Position numbers and translations under genes: made by a program. Below, in pieces: positions 9,986 through 19,286 of a DNA stretch of 64,000 nucleotides (positions are counted from its first letter, which is position 1; each line of letters opens with the position of its first letter). This DNA is from Gallionella sp. GTDB lineage: Bacteria > Pseudomonadota > Gammaproteobacteria > Burkholderiales > Gallionellaceae. The stretch lies in contig JAHFRA010000015.1 of assembly GCA_023259035.1 (NCBI GenBank), positions 1-64,000 on the forward strand, in the 5' to 3' direction. The notes under the pieces are model-generated. The model worked only from the letters and a program-made list of their open reading frames with translations, had not been told where the DNA came from and searched no databases.

Positions 9986-10033
9986 GTAGGTCGGGCTTCA
10001 GCCTAACTTGAAATCACAATTTGTGATTTCAAG
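9986..10033. repeat. Palindromes downstream of prfB
   Basis: A perfect 27 bp palindrome (CTTGAAATCACAA / T / TTGTGATTTCAAG, 10007-10033) lies 17 bp past the prfB stop, next to a GTAGGTCGGGCTTCAGCCT repeat (9986-10004) that resembles one at 50204-50224. On the prfB strand no T-run follows the stem, so it is not a typical intrinsic terminator, but it could stop or protect the prfB message. Confidence 0.5.
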
Positions 10034-10049
10034 ATTTTGGCAGTCTGGG

Positions 10050-11154
10050 TTAAACCCCTTGTTTCAAACTCGCCGAGATGAAATCGTCTAGGTCGCCGTC
10101 CAGCACGCCCTGGGTATTGCCGACTTCATGGTTGGTGCGCAAGTCCTTGATGCGCGACTGGTCGAGCACGTAGGAACGAATCTGGTGTCCCCAGCCGATG
10201 TCTGACTTGCCGTCTTCCAACACTTGCTTCTCGGCGTTGCGTTTGCGCAGCTCTTCTTCATACATACGCGATTTCAGCATTGCCATTGCCTCGGCGCGGT
10301 TGCGGTGTTGCGAACGGTCGCTCTGGCATTGCACGACGATGTTGGTCGGGAGGTGGGTGATGCGCACTGCCGAGTCGGTTTTGTTGATGTGCTGTCCGCC
10401 TGCGCCCGAAGCGCGGTAGGTGTCCACGCGCAGGTCGGCGGGGTTGATCTCGACTTCGATGGAGTCGTCCACTTCGGGATAGACGAATACGCTGGAGAAC
10501 GAGGTGTGGCGGCGGTTGCCGGAGTCGAACGGCGATTTGCGCACCAGCCGGTGCACGCCGGTTTCGGTGCGCAGGTGGCCGTAGGCATAGTCGCCGATCA
10601 CCTTGAGGGATGCGCCCTTGATGCCCGCGACTTCGCCGTCGGATTGTTCCAGCACTTCGACCTGGAAGCCCTTGCGTTCGCAGTAGCGCAGGTACATGCG
10701 CAGCAGCATCGAGGCCCAGTCCTGCGCTTCGGTGCCGCCCGAGCCGGACTGGATGTCGACGAAGCAGTTGTTCGGGTCCATCGGGTGGGCGAACATGCGG
10801 CGGAACTCCATCGCCGCGATGCGCTTCTCGATGTCCTGAATATCGGCGGCAGTACCTTGCAGACTTTCATCGTCGTTTTCCGCTTTCGCCATTTCAAACA
10901 ACTCGGCGGCATCGGAAAGGTTTTGCTGGATTTGTTTGAGGCCGAGCACTACGCCTTCCAGCATTTTGCGTTCGCGCCCCAACTCCTGCGCGCGCTTGGC
11001 GTCCTGCCAGATGGCGGGGTCTTCGGCGAGCTCGCTGACTTCGACTAAGCGTTCCTGCTTGGTATCGAAGTCAAAGATACCTCCGCAATTCGGCGCTGCG
11101 TGAGGCTAAATCCTGTAACTGGTTGGACAGGGCGTTGAGTTTTTCGGCTTCCAT
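10050..11154 (-). CDS. prfB: Peptide chain release factor 2 (programmed +1 frameshift)
   Basis: Reads UGA and UAA stop codons. The zero frame starts at the ATG at 11154 and runs 27 codons to an in-frame TGA (11071-11073). Shifting +1 at CTT-TGA-C continues with GAC for 340 codons to 10050, giving 367 aa (E. coli RF2 has 365). The hydrolysis motif GGQH is in [19 protein letters not shown]. Regulation is built in: scarce RF2 slows decoding of its own UGA and favours the frameshift, while abundant RF2 terminates. The reading frame break is therefore genuine and not an error. Confidence 0.97.
11070..11085 (-). promoter_or_regulatory. prfB programmed frameshift site
   Basis: The codons CGG AGG TAT CTT TGA C form the classic RF2 recoding signal: an internal Shine-Dalgarno-like CGGAGG (11080-11085) three bases upstream of the slippery CTT (11074-11076), the UGA stop and a following C. 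Only the GGG of the E. coli AGG GGG TAT CTT TGA C differs. Confidence 0.95.
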
Positions 11155-11463
11155 GGACTACCTCTATAAAATTCGTTTGTCGGGCGACCACAGCGTCGCG
11201 TGTTCGCTCATTTCTGTGCGTAGCGGCCGTAGCCTCAGCTATGGAAACCGCACGGCCCCCACTTCATTTCTCCCCCTCCATGCGGGGGATGAGGCGATCA
11301 TTCCTTGTATGCTTTGATTTGCAGCAAGTTAGTGGGCCTTGATTCGGTCAAGTGAAGTTTGAAGTCCATTCGCCCATGCCGGATGGAGGGCATAGGGGTG
11401 CCTTTTGGCTTTCTATACGTCCGCTGCAAAGGTCAAACCTCGGTCAGCATGGCCCCAACTGAA
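11155..11463. other. Intergenic region, no gene recognised
   Basis: 309 bp between the prfB start and the lipoprotein stop. I see short inverted GC-rich segments (for example around 11268-11290, CTCCATGCGGGGGATGAGG) but no open frame with credible codon use on either strand. It should hold the prfB promoter. Confidence 0.4.
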
Positions 11464-12516
11464 TTACCGCTCCAGATATAATTCGATTTCGGTGTTGTCG
11501 CCCCTGCGCACCGACACTTTTTCGGTGACCATTTTGTAGCCTTCCAGCTTCACGCTGATCGCGCGCACACCGGGTTCCATTTCCAGACGCAGCGGAGACA
11601 TACCGTAATACACGCCATCCAGATACACTTTGGCGCGTTGCGGGTTGGTATTCACCAGCAACAAACCGGTCGTAGCACTGGCTTGTGGCACGTAGGCAGG
11701 CGCGGGAATCACACTACCCGGCTGCGTGCCATAACTCGGCACTGCGGCGGCGGGGGCCGTGGCTGCTGGTTTTGTCGGCGCGGGCTTAGCGGCGGTGGGC
11801 GCAACGTACACCATCACGCCGGGAACCGCCTTGGTGCCAGCTGTCAAGTTGAATAGCTCCGGCTGCGATGCCATTAACGATGCGCTGATGGCCTCAACCG
11901 TTTTATTGCTGGCGATACGCAATTCCTTGTTCATGAAAGCGATCACATCATCCTTGTTATTGCCGGAAACACCGGCAAAGCGCTCATTTTTTTCCATCAC
12001 CAGACCTGACCACACCACCTTGCCAGTAGCTGCTTCTTTCAGGGTAGTCTCAATCGCGATGTTGATTTCGTCGCGCTCTTTGACATTCAGCGTCAAATCC
12101 TTGATGACACCGGACACTTCGAACAGGGCGTTTCCGGCACTACTGCCTTCCAGCACCTGATAGCCTTCCGAGTCAAAGCGTTTTTTTATAGCCGCCGTGA
12201 CAATGTTCGCGATTTCCTGATCGAGCAACAACTGATTGCCACTCACGCCACCAACGCGCTGTGTGGATACCCCCAGCAAGCGAGGATTATCAGACTTGCG
12301 CTGATCGGCATATTTGTTGACACGCAACGTCGCACCGTACTTGAGCGGAGGCTCGGAACTATCGCTGCCAGCCTTCTTGTCGGCCGTAGTGCTGAGCGTA
12401 CTGCTGCCGCCACCAAACAAGCCGGTAACGGAATCCTTGGCGTCCTTGACGGTTGAACACCCTGCAACGGCATATAACAACACAACCAGCGCGACACGCT
12501 GCAATAACGTACGCAT
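11464..12516 (-). CDS. PEGA-domain lipoprotein
   Basis: 350 aa from the ATG at 12516, chosen because an AGGTGAAG ribosome site precedes it and a lipoprotein signal follows at once (hydrophobic VALVVLLYAVAGC, lipidated Cys about residue 20). The mid region resembles a conserved periplasmic domain with repeated Lys/Asp-rich strands. A Pro/Ala-rich linker (about 240-285) leads to a C-terminal PEGA domain (NTNPQRAKVYLDGVYYGMSP and on), a surface-associated beta module. Function unknown. It lies 29 bp after the CBS gene and is likely cotranscribed with it. Confidence 0.8.
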   Translation of the reverse strand: MRTLLQRVALVVLLYAVAGCSTVKDAKDSVTGLFGGGSSTLSTTADKKAGSDSSEPPLKYGATLRVNKYADQRKSDNPRLLGVSTQRVGGVSGNQLLLDQEIANIVTAAIKKRFDSEGYQVLEGSSAGNALFEVSGVIKDLTLNVKERDEINIAIETTLKEAATGKVVWSGLVMEKNERFAGVSGNNKDDVIAFMNKELRIASNKTVEAISASLMASQPELFNLTAGTKAVPGVMVYVAPTAAKPAPTKPAATAPAAAVPSYGTQPGSVIPAPAYVPQASATTGLLLVNTNPQRAKVYLDGVYYGMSPLRLEMEPGVRAISVKLEGYKMVTEKVSVRRGDNTEIELYLER

Positions 12517-12545
12517 AAACTTCACCTCATGATTTTTCAAGTGTC

Positions 12546-13151
12546 TTAACTGCGCGCAATTACTGCTTCGATTTCCGCGAAAGTACCCGCCAATTCGAAA
12601 CTCTGAACTTGGGCGCCTAACTGACGGGCGATTTGGGTAACGGAAAACAAGCCGCATACAGCTTGCTTGCCATCCGCGTCTTCGGTCACCACCAGAGCGT
12701 GCTGGCGGTGAGATTTTTTCAAGCTGGCAACAATTTGCCCGACCGTGGCATCTTGCACGTCTTCCATCTTCAGCACTTCCAGTTCGCGCTGCGTGGTCAT
12801 GATGTCGCGCACCATGATATCGGCATGCGTCCCGCCCATGTTTTGCAGGAAACGCAGCGGTTTTTCACCCAGCACATCGGTCGCTGTCAACAAACCGGCC
12901 AGCTGGTCGTTGTCATCCAGCACCAGCAGCATACGCACGCCATAGCGGATCATCCGGGCATTGGCTTTATCCATCGAAGTCATGGCGCGCACACTTACCA
13001 CCGAAACCTTGTTCAAGTCGGTCATCACATTGATTGCCGGATCACCGAGCTTGACGCGCTTCGGAAGCGACTGCGCCGGGCGCGCGCAAGACGAGCCTGC
13101 TTTCAGCGGGAAAGATTGCAGCGGAATATATTCCTTGATCACAACTATCAC
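12546..13151 (-). CDS. CBS-pair domain protein
   Basis: 201 aa. Two CBS motifs (about residues 43-100 and 112-178) form a Bateman module that normally binds adenine nucleotides. The first includes [20 protein letters not shown] and the second [20 protein letters not shown]. No catalytic domain is attached, so it is probably a small energy-sensing or regulatory protein. Its start overlaps the end of rppH by 4 bp (ATGA-type overlap), suggesting translational coupling in an rppH-CBS-lipoprotein operon. Confidence 0.85.
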   Translation of the reverse strand: MIVVIKEYIPLQSFPLKAGSSCARPAQSLPKRVKLGDPAINVMTDLNKVSVVSVRAMTSMDKANARMIRYGVRMLLVLDDNDQLAGLLTATDVLGEKPLRFLQNMGGTHADIMVRDIMTTQRELEVLKMEDVQDATVGQIVASLKKSHRQHALVVTEDADGKQAVCGLFSVTQIARQLGAQVQSFELAGTFAEIEAVIARS

Positions 13152-13687
13152 TCCTTAATAATTTGCCGAATACTGCCTGTGGGTATGCTGTGCGGACACG
13201 CCCCGTCTCTAACGGGCGCGGGAAGATAACGAACCAGCTCGTTGAGCGCACTTATATAGACCTCGCGCTTGAATTCAATCACGGCGTTGATGTCCAGCCA
13301 GTAATCGATCCAGCGCCACGCATCAAACTCGGGATGCGCACTGGCACGCAAACAGACATCACTATCACGACCAACCAGACGCAACAAAAACCAGATCTGC
13401 TTTTGTCCGCGGTAGCCATTGCGCGATTCACGTTTGCACCAGCTCTGCGGAACCTCATAACGCATCCACTCTTTAGTGCGTCCGAGTATTTTCACATGTT
13501 CCGGCATCAAGCCGACTTCTTCGTGCAATTCGCGGTACATCGCTTGCCCCGGGGTCTCGCCATGCTGGATGCCGCCCTGCGGAAACTGCCATGCATGCTG
13601 CCGTACCCGCTTGCCCCAGAACACCTGATTCAGGTCATTCGTGATAATGATGCCGACATTCGGGCGATAGCCGTCTCGGTCGATCAT
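13148..13687 (-). CDS. rppH: RNA 5'-pyrophosphohydrolase
   Basis: 179 aa Nudix hydrolase. It converts the 5'-triphosphate end of mRNA to a monophosphate, starting RNase E decay. The Nudix box is complete at 38-60 ([14 protein letters not shown], then RELHEEVGL) with the catalytic glutamates. The N-terminus [15 protein letters not shown] and the WQFPQGGI motif are diagnostic for RppH rather than other Nudix enzymes. Length matches the family (about 176 aa). First gene of a three-gene minus-strand run with the CBS and PEGA genes. Confidence 0.95.
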   Translation of the reverse strand: MIDRDGYRPNVGIIITNDLNQVFWGKRVRQHAWQFPQGGIQHGETPGQAMYRELHEEVGLMPEHVKILGRTKEWMRYEVPQSWCKRESRNGYRGQKQIWFLLRLVGRDSDVCLRASAHPEFDAWRWIDYWLDINAVIEFKREVYISALNELVRYLPAPVRDGACPHSIPTGSIRQIIKE

Positions 13688-13774
13688 TTGCCACTCTATT
13701 CGGTTAATTTCAATGAACGGATTCTTTCACATTTCCTGTTTATTGGAAAGGCGAATATGCGGCGACACCCTCCA

Positions 13775-13826
13775 CTAAGCTACCGTCTTTTGGTGGCTTA
13801 GCGGAATGGCTGGATGTTTCATCAGG
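13775..13826. repeat. Stem-loop repeat family, copy B
   Basis: 52 bp: on the minus strand a core containing GATGAAAC is followed by a hairpin with arms TAAGCCACC and GGTAGCTTA around the loop AAAAGAC. The same loop and core occur in copy C (18639-18690). It lies between the nrdJ stop and rppH, on the strand where it could act at the end of the nrdJ transcript. Confidence 0.65.
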
Positions 13827-13856
13827 ATTTTGAATGTATGAAGGTGTCCATTAATC

Positions 13857-16856
13857 TTAACCACAAGCCCCAATCGCACCGCACGCCGTGCAAAACTCAC
13901 AGCCGTCTTTCTTGATGACGGTGCGGTTGCCACACTCGGCGCATTTTTTGCCTGCCATGAGGCTGGTTTCAGCTTGACGCCGCCTCTCAACATGCGTTTG
14001 CTTGCTTGACTGCGGGGTAGACAGGATGCCGGTCTCGGTTACCGGATAACCTTCCTCGTTAAGCAGCCCCAGCATGGCGTAGCGGTGGATCATCAGCCTT
14101 GCCACATAGGCCACGGTGGAGGGCCAGGTTTGCGATTTTTCGCTGCCGGGCACCTTGGCCATGAAGTCGCCCAGCGGCTCCGAATAATTCAGCAGCTTGC
14201 GCAGCTTCATGCCGATCCAGGCGGGGTCAATCACGCGCATGTCCAGGCTGAGCAGCTTGCACAGGCCGTCGAGGGCGCGCGGATATTCGCCGGATAGCCA
14301 CACCGAGTAGGGGCGGCGTTGCCCGTCGGGCAGCACCAGCTCTTTCAAACCCAGCACGAAATCATCGCCACCGGCATGATTCAATACATCCACCGTCCAA
14401 CTCATCGTGCCATCCGGGTTGACCTTCGGTTCCTTGCGCGAAAACATTGCATCCAGCACCGGCGTGGCTTCACCTTCCCGCATCGCCAGCGCATCCAGCT
14501 GTTCGCAGCGGTAACGTACTATCTTGGCGAAACCGGCCACCAGGCTGGGCATGCGTGTCTTGTCGCCATTCGGCGGAAAGGGCATGTCGAAGGCATCTTC
14601 GCCAGCGGCTTTTTCGAGCACGGACAACTTCAGGTTCAGCCAGCCACGATCTTCGGCGCGCATGTCCATGGACAATGTTTTGGCGACCGCACCCAAACCG
14701 CGCGGTTGCTCCGCGCCGTTTACCCATACTTCAAATGGCCGGGCATGTCCGTTCTGGATGTGGCTGATGAATACCGCGAAACTGCCATGCTGGTGTTCGA
14801 TCATGTACACCCAGCCTTCGCTGCCCAGAGGCTGCTGCGGGCGCCCCGGCCAGCGCAGGCTGGCCAGAGCCGGGGTGGGCATGATGTCGAGCATCACGCG
14901 TTTGTCCACATCGCCCTGGTCGCTGTCTTGCGGCGTTTCCTTGCTTGTCGCTGCAACCGGCGTGACCTCGAGCACCGCGCCCAGCACGCTGTTGGGGCGG
15001 TAGGTCGTGATGCCTTTCAGGCCGTGTTTCCATGCTTCCATATACAAGTCTTCGAACGACTCGAACGGATAATCTGCCGGCACGTTGACGGTCTTGCTGA
15101 TGGCCGTGTCGATGAACGGCTGCACGGCGGCGGACATCGCCATGTGGTCGGTGGCGGACATTTCCAGCGCGGTGACGAAGTATTCGGGCAGGTTATCCAT
15201 GTCGCCGCCGAGGTGGCGGTACAGGCGCCAAGCGTAATCCTCTACCTGAATGGCCTTCTTGGTGCCGTCCGGCATGCGCTTGTTGCGGTTGTAGAACCAG
15301 GAAAATGGTGGCTCGATGCCGTTGCTCGCGTTATCCGCAAAGGCCAGGCTGATCGTGCCGGTCGGGGCGATCGACAGCAGGTGGCTGTTGCGCAGGCCAT
15401 GCTCCCGGATGCGTTGCTTGATGATCTCCGGCAGGCGCGAAGCAAAGCGCGGCGCGGACAGATATTGGTCCACATCAAGCGCGGGAAAAGCGCCTTTTTC
15501 GATGGCCAGATCGACGGACGCCTCGTAGGCCGCATCGCGCATGGCTTCCGCGATGCGGGCTGCCATCGAGCGCCCTTCATCGCTGTTGTACTTCAGGCAG
15601 AGCATGATCAGCGCATCGCCCAGACCGGTGAAGCCAATCCCGATGCGGCGCTTGGCCTGCGCCTCGGCCCGTTGTTCTTCCAGCGGCCAGACTGTCGCAT
15701 CCAGCACGTTGTCCAGCATCCGCGCCGCCAACACCACCGCGCGTTCGAAAGTGGCGAAATCAAACTCCGCATTTTTGGTGAACGGGCTGAGTATAAACTT
15801 GGCCAGGTTGATGCTGCCCAGATCGCAGCAACCGTAGCTGGGCAGCGGCTGCTCACCGCATGGGTTGGTGGCCTCGATCTCCTCGATATAGGAGAGATTG
15901 TTGTCGCTGTTGATCTTGTCGATGAATAATACGCCCGGCTCCGCGTGGTCATAGGTTGCCTGCATGATCTGCCGCCACAGGTCGGCTGCTTTGACCTTGC
16001 GGTACACCCAGAACCCATCGGCCCGCAGATATGCTCCCGCATTCAGCGCGGCTTGGGATGGCATGGCCTTGTGCGCCAGCTCCCACTCCGCATCAGCCTC
16101 GACCGCCTGCATAAAAGCATCGACAATCCCGATGGATAGGTTAAAGTTGCGCAAGTCGCCGCTATCCTTGGCATGGATGAAAGACTCTATATCCGGATGG
16201 TCGCAACGCAACACGCCCATCTGCGCGCCACGCCGCGCGCCGGCGGACTCCACTGTCTCGCAACTGCGGTCGAACACCCGCATGTAAGACACCGGGCCGC
16301 TGGCACGGCTGTTGGTGCCTTTTACCAGCGCATCCTTCGGGCGGATGGCGGAAAAGTTGTAGCCGACGCCCCCGCCACGGCGCATGGTCTCGGCGGCTTG
16401 TTGCAGCGCATCGTAAATACCCGGCTTGCCTTCGCTATAACCGCTGATCGCATCGCCCACGGGTTGCACAAAACAGTTGATGAGAGTTGCCTGCAGCGTA
16501 GTTCCTGCGGCGGAATTGATCCGTCCGCCGGGGATAAACCCGTTCTCGAGCGCCCACAGGAATTGCGGTTCCCATGCGGCGGGGTCTTTCTCAACCGCAG
16601 CCAGTCCTCGCGCCACGCGCTTGCGCACGTCAAGCGCGGTGGTTTCGCCGTCCTTGCAATACTTTTCCTGTAAAACCTCCGGCGTGATCTCCTGCTCGTC
16701 CATAGGGTTGACAGGAGCCCTTGCCGACTCTAACTGAACCACGGAATCGTTGCGATATATCATTTTATGTTGGCCAATTGGCATAGTGGAAGCGGTGGCT
16801 GGTTTAGCAGTATTGCGGGAGGATGCTGAAGATAAAATACTTTCTGTAACGAGCAC
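13857..16856 (-). CDS. nrdJ: Adenosylcobalamin-dependent ribonucleotide reductase (class II)
   Basis: 999 aa, GTG start at 16856 supported by GGGGG 8 bp upstream. Reduces ribonucleotides to deoxyribonucleotides using coenzyme B12, so it works with or without oxygen. Typical sites are visible: [37 protein letters not shown] (active-site cysteine region), APTGTISL and [14 protein letters not shown]-terminal extension ends in a CxxC...CxxC zinc-ribbon-like tail (CAECG...CEFCTACG) that probably carries the redox cysteines. Two NrdR boxes precede it. No class I or III genes are in the window. Confidence 0.95.
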   Translation of the reverse strand: MLVTESILSSASSRNTAKPATASTMPIGQHKMIYRNDSVVQLESARAPVNPMDEQEITPEVLQEKYCKDGETTALDVRKRVARGLAAVEKDPAAWEPQFLWALENGFIPGGRINSAAGTTLQATLINCFVQPVGDAISGYSEGKPGIYDALQQAAETMRRGGGVGYNFSAIRPKDALVKGTNSRASGPVSYMRVFDRSCETVESAGARRGAQMGVLRCDHPDIESFIHAKDSGDLRNFNLSIGIVDAFMQAVEADAEWELAHKAMPSQAALNAGAYLRADGFWVYRKVKAADLWRQIMQATYDHAEPGVLFIDKINSDNNLSYIEEIEATNPCGEQPLPSYGCCDLGSINLAKFILSPFTKNAEFDFATFERAVVLAARMLDNVLDATVWPLEEQRAEAQAKRRIGIGFTGLGDALIMLCLKYNSDEGRSMAARIAEAMRDAAYEASVDLAIEKGAFPALDVDQYLSAPRFASRLPEIIKQRIREHGLRNSHLLSIAPTGTISLAFADNASNGIEPPFSWFYNRNKRMPDGTKKAIQVEDYAWRLYRHLGGDMDNLPEYFVTALEMSATDHMAMSAAVQPFIDTAISKTVNVPADYPFESFEDLYMEAWKHGLKGITTYRPNSVLGAVLEVTPVAATSKETPQDSDQGDVDKRVMLDIMPTPALASLRWPGRPQQPLGSEGWVYMIEHQHGSFAVFISHIQNGHARPFEVWVNGAEQPRGLGAVAKTLSMDMRAEDRGWLNLKLSVLEKAAGEDAFDMPFPPNGDKTRMPSLVAGFAKIVRYRCEQLDALAMREGEATPVLDAMFSRKEPKVNPDGTMSWTVDVLNHAGGDDFVLGLKELVLPDGQRRPYSVWLSGEYPRALDGLCKLLSLDMRVIDPAWIGMKLRKLLNYSEPLGDFMAKVPGSEKSQTWPSTVAYVARLMIHRYAMLGLLNEEGYPVTETGILSTPQSSKQTHVERRRQAETSLMAGKKCAECGNRTVIKKDGCEFCTACGAIGACG

Positions 16857-16907
16857 GGTATAACCCCCTTTGATTGCACGGGCTATTTCAGCCCAAAAAA
16901 CTAAAAA

Positions 16908-16923
16908 CCACTATATGTAGTGG
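16908..16923. promoter_or_regulatory. NrdR box 1 upstream of nrdJ
   Basis: CCACTATATGTAGTGG closely matches the NrdR consensus acaCwAtATaTwGtgt. It lies 52 bp upstream of the nrdJ start and pairs with a second box centred 30 bp away, the usual three-helical-turn spacing. Confidence 0.75.
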
Positions 16924-16937
16924 TCCGTCCCCTGATT

Positions 16938-16953
16938 TGTACTAATTCTAGGG
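16938..16953. promoter_or_regulatory. NrdR box 2 upstream of nrdJ (weaker)
   Basis: TGTACTAATTCTAGGG keeps the CTA...TAG core of an NrdR box. Its centre is 30 bp from that of box 1. Together they suggest ATP/dATP-dependent repression of nrdJ by NrdR, whose gene is not in the window. Confidence 0.6.
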
Positions 16954-17114
16954 GATGAGATTTTTTTTGCAAGCAGTATTTCGGCCTATATAATTTGACT
17001 CGACCTGCGGAATAAGTTAGGCGAATCTGACAGCCAAGTGCAATTTTTGAAGAGCGTACAAAGACGGGTCGCATAGGTCGCGCCATAGCAGATGCCCGCA
17101 ATGGCTTGCCTGCA

Positions 17115-18356
17115 TCAATCCAGCACGTGAGACACCATTCCGTCGGCCAGCTTCGGCTCGAACCAGGTGGATTTGGGCGGCATCACTTCATTGGCGTCGG
17201 CGACCGCCATCAGGTCTTCCATGCGCGTGGCGAACAGGGAGAAGGCCGCGGCCATCTCGCCGCTGTCGACGCGTTTTTCCAGCTCCGCCAGGCCGCGGAT
17301 GCCGCCGACAAAATCGATGCGCTTGTCGCGGCGCGGGTCGTTGATGCCGAGCACCGGCGCGATCAGGTAATTCTGCAGCAGGCTCACGTCAAGGCGCGCC
17401 ACCGGGTCGTTTGCAGGGATCAGCCCGGCGCGGATTTGCAGGCGATGCCAATGCCCCGGCAGGTACAGGCCGAACTCGCCGGGTTTGGCAGGCTTGACCG
17501 GTGTGCTGCTGGCCTGCACCGAGAAATTCTCGCCGATGCGCTGCAAGAATTCTGCCGTGTCCATGCCGTTAAGATCGACCATCACGCGGTTGTAATCCAT
17601 GATCTTCATCTGGTGGTGGGGAAAGATCACCGACAGGAAATAGTTGTAGCTCTCATCGCCGCTGTGTTTCGGGTTGGCGGCGCGGCGTGCTGCGGCGATG
17701 CGCGAGGCGGCCGCCGAGCGGTGGTGACCGTCGGCGATGTACAGGGCATGCACCGCATCGAATGCGGCGGTCAGCTGGCTCAGCGTCGCCGCATCGCGGA
17801 TCACCCACAGTGTATGGCGGATACCGTCTTCCGCAGTCACATCGGCGTCCGGTGTGCCGTTGGAGGCGTACTCCAACAGCTTGTCCACTTGCGGCGCGGC
17901 AGGATAGGCCAGCAGCACCGGGCCGGTCTGCGCGTTGAGCGCATCAATCTGGCGCACCCGGTCATCCTCCTTGTCGGGGCGGGTGAACTCATGCTTGCGG
18001 ATGCGGTTGGTGTCATAGTCCGGCACCGACGCCGATGCCACCAGCCCGGTCTGGCTGTGGCTGCCCATGATCAGGCGGTAGACGTAATAGCAGGGAGCTG
18101 AGTCGCGCACCAGCACTTTTTCCGCCAGCATCTTGCCGAGGTTCTCAGCCGCCTTGGCGTAGACCTCCGGCGCATAAGGATCAGTACCCGCGGGCAAGTC
18201 AATTTCCGGCTTGGAAATGTGCAGAAAGCTCCACGGCTTGCCTGCCGCGCGCAGGCGCGCCTCTTCGGTGGAAAGCACATCATAGGGTGGTGCGGCGATT
18301 TCGGCGGCGCGGGATGGCGCGGGGCGCAAGCCGTTAAAGGGGCGGATCAGGCTCAT
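17115..18356 (-). CDS. DUF1015 family protein
   Basis: 413 aa from the ATG at 18356, which has AAGG upstream and gives the conserved N-terminus MSLIRPFNGLRP. The family signature AAPPYDVLSTEEAR is at about residue 22-35, and a histidine motif typical of the family ([19 protein letters not shown]) lies in the middle. DUF1015 proteins are widespread, cytosolic and have no established reaction; some are annotated as SerB-cotranscribed. It appears monocistronic, with a decayed transposase upstream. Confidence 0.85.
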   Translation of the reverse strand: MSLIRPFNGLRPAPSRAAEIAAPPYDVLSTEEARLRAAGKPWSFLHISKPEIDLPAGTDPYAPEVYAKAAENLGKMLAEKVLVRDSAPCYYVYRLIMGSHSQTGLVASASVPDYDTNRIRKHEFTRPDKEDDRVRQIDALNAQTGPVLLAYPAAPQVDKLLEYASNGTPDADVTAEDGIRHTLWVIRDAATLSQLTAAFDAVHALYIADGHHRSAAASRIAAARRAANPKHSGDESYNYFLSVIFPHHQMKIMDYNRVMVDLNGMDTAEFLQRIGENFSVQASSTPVKPAKPGEFGLYLPGHWHRLQIRAGLIPANDPVARLDVSLLQNYLIAPVLGINDPRRDKRIDFVGGIRGLAELEKRVDSGEMAAAFSLFATRMEDLMAVADANEVMPPKSTWFEPKLADGMVSHVLD

Positions 18357-18453
18357 TGGAATGCCTTGCGAAAAATTGACCATTTTACCAGTTTGCTGAA
18401 GAATTCTTGAGGTTTGATGGCGGGCCGGGTGCGATTCAAACCGATATGGTTAT

Positions 18454-18838
18454 TCAAGCGGCCTTTCTGACTTGATTCCAATAGCGGTCCCATTGCCGGC
18501 TTGCCCGATTCAGGCGCAAGGCCAGCATGTGCTCGGCGTTTGCGGTGCACCACCGGAAGGATGTAGCGATGCGCACTTTCGATTTCCCCCCGAGCCGATG
18601 GGTAAATTGTCGGCCAATGCGCCAGGCATAACCAGCAACTTAGCTAGCGTCTTTTGCTAGCCTAGTCGAATGGCTAGTAGTTTCATCAGATATTGGCTTC
18701 TTTCCACAGCAATTTCTTGCCTTTGCACCGGTCTTTTTGCATGGCATCCGCTTCGACAGTCGGCACCATGCCGCCATCCATTTCAACGATTACCGTCTCC
18801 CCTAGGCCAAGCCTCATCAACAGGTGTTGTTGCGTTAA
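18454..18838 (-). pseudogene. ISKra4-family transposase remnant
   Basis: Two pieces of one transposase remain. Piece one (18838 down to 18686) reads VIVEMDGGMVPTVEAD followed by KGKKLLWKEA, the ISKra4 catalytic-core region. Piece two (about 18620 down to 18454) keeps PIGSG and EIESAHRY, then in another frame ANAEHMLALRLNRASRQWDR and a stop. An extra G in a run of six and a small deletion break the frame. The middle is missing, and a 52 bp stem-loop repeat (copy C) occupies the junction. Non-functional; it documents a past insertion that also truncated the next gene. Confidence 0.7.
18639..18690. repeat. Stem-loop repeat family, copy C
   Basis: 52 bp match to copy B: core CTAGTCGAATGGCTAGTAGT, then TTCATCAG, next to a hairpin with GCTAGC arms and the same AAAAGAC loop on the minus strand. 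It sits exactly between the two surviving pieces of the ISKra4 transposase. Confidence 0.65.
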
Positions 18839-18846
18839 TCGCGCGC

Positions 18847-19194
18847 GCTTCGGTCACCCGTGGACACAGGGCGGGTGATGTAGTTTTGCAAAAACTGAGC
18901 GATATCCTGCGCACGGTGGATATTATCGGCCGCATCGGCGGCGAGGAATTCGCCGTGTTGCTGCCGGGGACCGATCTGCAAAGCGCGACCGAGGTGGCGG
19001 AGCGGCTGCGGGAGCGGTTCGCGAATGTCCATGTTGTGCTGGAGACCGGGCCGCCGCTGCATTTCACGGTATCCATCGGCGTGGCCGCGCTGAAAGAGAA
19101 GAATACCAATCTCGATATCCTGCTCACTCAGGCCGACAAGGCGCTGTATCAGGCCAAAGAGAGCGGGCGCAACAAGGTGTGTATTGCGGGTTAG
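18847..19194 (+). pseudogene. Truncated GGDEF (diguanylate cyclase) domain
   Basis: The open frame begins at a fused non-homologous region and matches the GGDEF family only from the GHRAGD motif onward. The active site loop GGEEF is intact (RIGGEEFAVLLPGTDL), as is the C-terminal SIGVAAL...ADKALYQAKESGRN. The N-terminal third of the domain, including the metal-binding DxDxFKxxND segment, is missing, so cyclase activity is not expected. The break coincides with the ISKra4 remnant, which presumably inserted into and removed the 5' part. Confidence 0.75.
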
Positions 19195-19286
19195 GAAAGT
19201 AACCGGGCTGCAGCCGTAAACCGTCCCGAAGAAACACGAGGTGGTTGCGCCGGGAGTTATACCGCGCACGCATACCAAGAGTTTGG

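Noticed and set aside
14319-15929. 536-codon plus-strand frame antisense to nrdJ
   Set aside because: Lies wholly within nrdJ, no recognisable domain.
16880-16894. Hairpin GGGCTATTTCAGCCC as terminator before nrdJ
   Set aside because: On the nrdJ strand the stem is not followed by a T-run, and it lies in the leader between the NrdR boxes and the start.
16857-17114. Cobalamin riboswitch upstream of nrdJ
   Set aside because: The leader has NrdR boxes and a GGGCT hairpin but not the B12-box or the usual long leader.
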